This document shows positions 60,644 through 64,000 of a stretch of DNA of 64,000 nucleotides, one piece after another. Under the pieces are notes generated by a model. That model made no database searches, was not told the origin of the DNA, and worked only from the letters and a program-made list of their open reading frames with translations. Position 1 is the stretch's first letter. Every line of letters begins with the position of its first letter. This DNA is from Bacillus pumilus (GTDB lineage: Bacteria; Bacillota; Bacilli; Bacillales; Bacillaceae). Position numbers and translations under genes: made by a program. The stretch is taken from contig NZ_CP027116.1 of NCBI RefSeq assembly GCF_003431975.1, positions 2,666,001 through 2,730,000 of the forward strand. The letters run 5' to 3'.

Positions 60644-61378
60644 GGATGATTCCTCCTCAATTAACGTACCCGGTTCATTTTCAATACTAGAACGGACTTC
60701 TAGTGGGACTTGATAATTTTTCGCAAATTCGACAGCTCTTGGATGCAAGACGCCAGCTCCTAAATTAGCCAGTTCGAGCATCTCATCGTATGAAATACCT
60801 GCAAGTTTTCGCGCAGCCGGTACAAAACGCGGATCTGTCGTAAACACACCTGGTACATCTGTGTATATATCACATTTATCCGCTTTTAGTGCAGCAGCAA
60901 GTGCCACAGCTGTCGTATCTGATCCACCACGTCCAAGCGTTGTGATATGCATCTCATCTGCAATGCCTTGGAAGCCTGCTACAACCACTACTTTCCCCGC
61001 ACTTAATTCTTCTTTTATTCTTGATTCATCAATGTCCACAATTCTTGCGTTACCATGTACCTGCTCTGTTTTCATACCAGCCTGCCAGCCTGTAAAGGAA
61101 ATGGCATCATAGCCTTTTGCTTGCAGCGCCATCGTTAATAAGGAAATGGTCACTTGCTCTCCAGTTGCGAGCAGCATATCCATTTCTCTTTTGCTTGGAT
61201 GATCTGTCAGTTCTTTCGCTAGGTCTACTAGAACATCCGTTGATTTACCCATTGCCGACACAACCACAACGACATCATGTCCGGCCTCGCGTTCAGCGAT
61301 GACCCTTTCTGCAGCATTGCGAATTTTTTCTGTCGATCCAACGGACGTTCCGCCAAATTTTTGTACAATTAGTCCCAT
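60143..61378 (-). CDS. lysC: Lysine-sensitive aspartokinase II, alpha subunit
   Basis: 411 residues. Kinase domain: LIVQKFGGTSVG at the start, then GFQGIADEMHITTLGRGGSD TTA and TDPRFVPAARKL; two ACT domains in the last 160 residues (ITRVTVCGLSSGL, LAKVSIVGSGMVSNPGVAAE). First step of lysine and diaminopimelate synthesis. ATG at 61378. Controlled by the riboswitch upstream. An internal start gives the beta subunit. Confidence 0.97.
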   Translation of the reverse strand: MGLIVQKFGGTSVGSTEKIRNAAERVIAEREAGHDVVVVVSAMGKSTDVLVDLAKELTDHPSKREMDMLLATGEQVTISLLTMALQAKGYDAISFTGWQAGMKTEQVHGNARIVDIDESRIKEELSAGKVVVVAGFQGIADEMHITTLGRGGSDTTAVALAAALKADKCDIYTDVPGVFTTDPRFVPAARKLAGISYDEMLELANLGAGVLHPRAVEFAKNYQVPLEVRSSIENEPGTLIEEESSMEQNLVVRGIAFEDQITRVTVCGLSSGLTTLSTIFTTLAKQNINVDIIIQSVTSTNQTSISFSVKTDDLSKTVEVLEEYKGALGYEQIETESKLAKVSIVGSGMVSNPGVAAEMFAVLAEKDIQVKMVSTSEIKVSTVVGRDDMVKAVEALHDAFDLSKVSAAAHS

Positions 61379-61458
61379 GTCTACCACCCTTTTTCAAAAG
61401 ATCACGTGTGAGAGAAGAGGCAAGAAGCGGCTTTGGAGACTGCCTGCTCACTGCAAAT

Positions 61459-61690
61459 AAAAAAAGCAATGAGAGAACAGATCTCCCATTGCTTTAAAAT
61501 CATCATCAAACGATGCAAACAATGAGATAGCCCTCCAAGAAATACATTCTTGACAGCCCTACATTTCTTCAATGTACAGCCAGCGAATAAAATGAGTGGA
61601 TTTTATTCACTTCGGCGACGCTCCCCTTTCAGCCCTCTTCCTAGACCCCATCGATCTCTGAAGGCTTACTCTTGAAGTTCGCACCTCTAT
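61459..61690 (-). promoter_or_regulatory. Lysine riboswitch (L box) with terminator, controls lysC
   Basis: On the minus strand the conserved blocks appear in order: AGAGGTGCGAAC, AAGAGTA, GGGGTCTAGG..AGGGCTGA, AAGGGGAGCGTCGCCGAAGT, GCTGG, GGGCTGTC and GGAGGGCTATC. A terminator (AAAGCAATGGGAGA / TCTCTCATTGCTTTTTTT, 61463-61495) follows. Lysine binding favours termination, reducing aspartokinase. Confidence 0.95.
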
Positions 61691-61759
61691 CTACAACAAA
61701 CAACACGTTCATTTATTAAATTAGTCACAATCTTAACAGACTTTTGGAAAAAGTACAAT

Positions 61760-63532
61760 CTATTTTTTTAAAGCTTCCATTAAAAGCTCGGCCGTTTGTT
61801 TCGGGATGCCAGCGTCCTGAAAGTCTTGGATAGAGGCTTCTTTCATCTTTTTCACAGAGCCAAAATGTTTGAGAAGCTGCTTTTTACGCTTTTCTCCGAT
61901 ACCTGGTACATCGTCTAAAATAGATTGAAATGCATTTTTTCCGCGCAGCTGTCGGTGAAAGCTTATAGCGAACCTGTGCACTTCATCTTGAATGCGCTGC
62001 AATAAATAGAAGGCCTGACTATTCCGCTCCAGCGCAACAATTTCAAGTGTATCGCCCATCATGAGATTCGAAGTTCTGTGCTTCTCATCTTTCACAAGAC
62101 CAGCGACTGGGACAGACAAGTTCAATTCATTTTCAAGCACATCTATGGCTGCATTGATCTGTCCCTTTCCTCCGTCAATTAAAATTAAATCTGGCAGCGG
62201 CAGCTCATCCTTTAACACACGGGTATATCGTCTTCTAATGACTTCACGCATAGATGCATAATCATCTGGACCTGCAACGGTTTTAATTTTGTATTTTCGG
62301 TATTCCTTTTTATATGGCTTCCCGTCTTGAAAAACGACCATGGCAGAAACCGGGTCTGCACCTTGAATATTCGAGTTATCAAATGCCTCAATCCTGTACG
62401 GCATATAAATATTTAGTGCATCTCCAAGCTGCTTCACCGCACCAATGGACCGTTCTTCATCACGCTCAATGAGCGAAAATTTTTCTTTTAAGGCGATTTT
62501 GGCGTTTTGATGGGCAAGTAAAAGCAAATCCTTCTTCTTTCCTTTTTTCGGCTGGAGAACGTTCGTCTCAAGCAATTGTTCAATCATCTCTTGATCTACA
62601 CTGTCTGGCACCAAAATTTCCTTCGGCAGAAAGTGATTGTTTTTTGCATAAAACTGCCCCATAAACGTGAGGAACTCTTCCTCGGGGTCTTGATACATAG
62701 GAAACAAGCTGACATCACGTTCAATCAATTTCCCCTGCCTAATGAAGAAGACTTGGACACACATCCATCCCTTGTCATAGGCATATGCAAAGACGTCTCG
62801 ATCTGATAAATCGCTCATCGTCATTTTCTGCTTTTCCATCGTTGAATCGATGTAAGCGATTTGGTCTCTCAGTTCTTTTGCCCGCTCAAACTCTAGTTGT
62901 TCCGCCGCTTCCTGCATCTTTTCGCTTAGTTCTTTTTTGATTTGCTGATGCCCTCCGTTTAGAAACCTTGTGATTTCGTCCACGAGCTGCTTATTTGTTT
63001 CTTCTGAAATGTCATACACACATGGCGCTAGACATTGCCCAAGATGATAATAGAGACAGACGCGATCAGGAAGGGTGGCACATTTTCTCAGAGGATACAA
63101 ACGGTCGAGCAGCTTTTTCGTTTCTCTAGCTGCTTGTACGTTCGGGTATGGACCGAAATATTTCCCTTTGTCCTTTTTCACATGACGGGTGACGATCAGC
63201 TTAGGATGCCGTTCGTTCGTAATTTTAATAAAAGGATACGTTTTGTCATCCTTGAGCATGACATTGTATTTTGGGTCGTATTTTTTGATTAAATTCAGCT
63301 CTAAAATAAGTGCCTCGATATTAGAAGAGGTGACAATGTATTCAAAGTCCTCAATTTCACTGACAAGCCGCTGCGTTTTGGCGTCATGAGATCCAGTAAA
63401 ATAAGACCGCACTCTGTTTTTTAATACTTTTGCCTTCCCGACATAAATGACTGTATTTTGTCGATCTTTCATTAGGTAGCAGCCTGGTTGATCAGGCAAG
63501 ACCGATAGCTTTTCTTTGATCAGTTTGTTCAT
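61760..63532 (-). CDS. uvrC: Excinuclease ABC subunit C
   Basis: 590 residues. GIY-YIG nuclease at the N-terminus ([19 protein letters not shown]), UvrB-binding UVR motif ([20 protein letters not shown]), the RNase H-like nuclease ([34 protein letters not shown]) and C-terminal HhH ([20 protein letters not shown]). Makes both incisions in nucleotide excision repair. Confidence 0.98.
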   Translation of the reverse strand: MNKLIKEKLSVLPDQPGCYLMKDRQNTVIYVGKAKVLKNRVRSYFTGSHDAKTQRLVSEIEDFEYIVTSSNIEALILELNLIKKYDPKYNVMLKDDKTYPFIKITNERHPKLIVTRHVKKDKGKYFGPYPNVQAARETKKLLDRLYPLRKCATLPDRVCLYYHLGQCLAPCVYDISEETNKQLVDEITRFLNGGHQQIKKELSEKMQEAAEQLEFERAKELRDQIAYIDSTMEKQKMTMSDLSDRDVFAYAYDKGWMCVQVFFIRQGKLIERDVSLFPMYQDPEEEFLTFMGQFYAKNNHFLPKEILVPDSVDQEMIEQLLETNVLQPKKGKKKDLLLLAHQNAKIALKEKFSLIERDEERSIGAVKQLGDALNIYMPYRIEAFDNSNIQGADPVSAMVVFQDGKPYKKEYRKYKIKTVAGPDDYASMREVIRRRYTRVLKDELPLPDLILIDGGKGQINAAIDVLENELNLSVPVAGLVKDEKHRTSNLMMGDTLEIVALERNSQAFYLLQRIQDEVHRFAISFHRQLRGKNAFQSILDDVPGIGEKRKKQLLKHFGSVKKMKEASIQDFQDAGIPKQTAELLMEALKK

Positions 63533-63609
63533 CTTTTCATCCGTCCTTGTTTTCCTCTTTCACTCCTTCTAGTGTATCACGAACATTTGTTTTATACCAT
63601 ATTGAAAGA

Positions 63610-63641
63610 AAAGCGGCTCTCGTGTTTACGAGAACCGCTTC
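63610..63641 (-). terminator. Terminator of trxA
   Basis: AAGCGGTTCTCG / CGAGAGCCGCTT stem followed by TTCTTTC on the minus strand. Confidence 0.85.
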
Positions 63642-63672
63642 AGTGAGTATGCCGCTCAGGCATAGACAGGGT

Positions 63673-63987
63673 TTATAGATGTTTGTTAACAAGCTCAGCA
63701 AGTGCTTCTTTTGGTTTGAAACCAACAGATGTTTCTACTACTTCGCCGTCTTTTAAAACAAGAAGTGTTGGGATACTCATTACACCGTATTTACCAGCAG
63801 TTTCTTGGTTATCATCTACATCAATTTTTACAATTTTCATTTTGTCGCCCATTTCTTGATCAAGTTCTTCAAGAACTGGAGCAATCATTTTACAAGGTCC
63901 ACACCATGGTGCCCAAAAATCTGCAATAACAACACCTTCTGCCGTTTCTTGTGAAAATGTTGCGTCAGTAGCTTTTACGATTGCCAT
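63673..63987 (-). CDS. trxA: Thioredoxin
   Basis: 104 residues with the redox motif [11 protein letters not shown] (Cys29 and Cys32), cis-Pro loop MSIPTLLV and C-terminal helix. Reduces protein disulfides. Normal length. Confidence 0.98.
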   Translation of the reverse strand: MAIVKATDATFSQETAEGVVIADFWAPWCGPCKMIAPVLEELDQEMGDKMKIVKIDVDDNQETAGKYGVMSIPTLLVLKDGEVVETSVGFKPKEALAELVNKHL

Positions 63988-64000
63988 TATTCATTCCTCC

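Overview
The window is a low-GC Firmicute chromosome. Gene content and order (trxA-uvrC-lysC-yslB-sdhCAB-ysmA-gerE-ysmB-racE-gerM-rph-rdgB-ysnB) match the Bacillus subtilis/pumilus lineage. Assignment to the B. pumilus group is my inference from the protein sequences, not a search result.

Layout. (1) 1-5.8 kb: start of the dlt operon (dltX and a dltA cut by the window edge) behind an ECF-sigma-type promoter, a secreted Kelch-repeat protein, a decayed DUF4241 gene, a small secreted hydrophobic protein and small membrane genes. (2) 6.3-9.1 kb: an AT-rich restriction-modification island (endonuclease, XRE controller with a palindromic operator, divergent C5-cytosine methyltransferase) next to a tRNA-Arg. 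(3) 9.4-14.0 kb: ysnB, rdgB, rph, gerM, racE, ysmB, then the last third of gerE. (4) 14,093-50,726: a complete-looking 36.6-kb siphophage prophage inserted inside gerE. (5) 50.7-64 kb: the first two thirds of gerE with its sigma-K-type promoter, a CitMHS transporter/LysR/PrpF cluster, an HTH-less biotin ligase, ysmA, sdhBAC, yslB, lysC with its lysine riboswitch, uvrC and trxA.

The prophage splits gerE at a 5-bp repeat (GCATT). Joining the two halves across this core restores exactly 74 codons plus stop. The element carries a large serine recombinase beside one end and its predicted attP has 19-bp inverted arms. It is therefore probably a sporulation-excised intervening element, as known for skin in sigK and SPbeta in spsM. 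Beside the recombinase lie a 62-aa winged-helix-like protein and an orphan 51-aa integrase Arm domain, both candidate directionality factors.

The prophage is modular on the minus strand: replication (DnaD-like initiator with three iterons inside its gene, DnaC-like loader), many small early genes, a regulatory stretch (ArpU-like protein, catalytic-only tyrosine recombinase, five successive intrinsic terminators), HNH-TerS-TerL, an HK97-type head, tail genes with a programmed -1 frameshift, baseplate and spike, and lysis genes. The immunity region at 48.2-50.5 kb is the most interesting part. It has a CI/Cro-like switch with palindromic operators and an arbitrium-like receptor/peptide pair (AimR/AimP). 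Right after aimP, in the aimX position, a 39-codon ORF runs antisense into the 3' end of the CI-like gene; its promoter combines a long inverted repeat over the -35 region with a LexA-type box over the start site. This suggests a compact circuit joining peptide signalling, SOS and repressor control.
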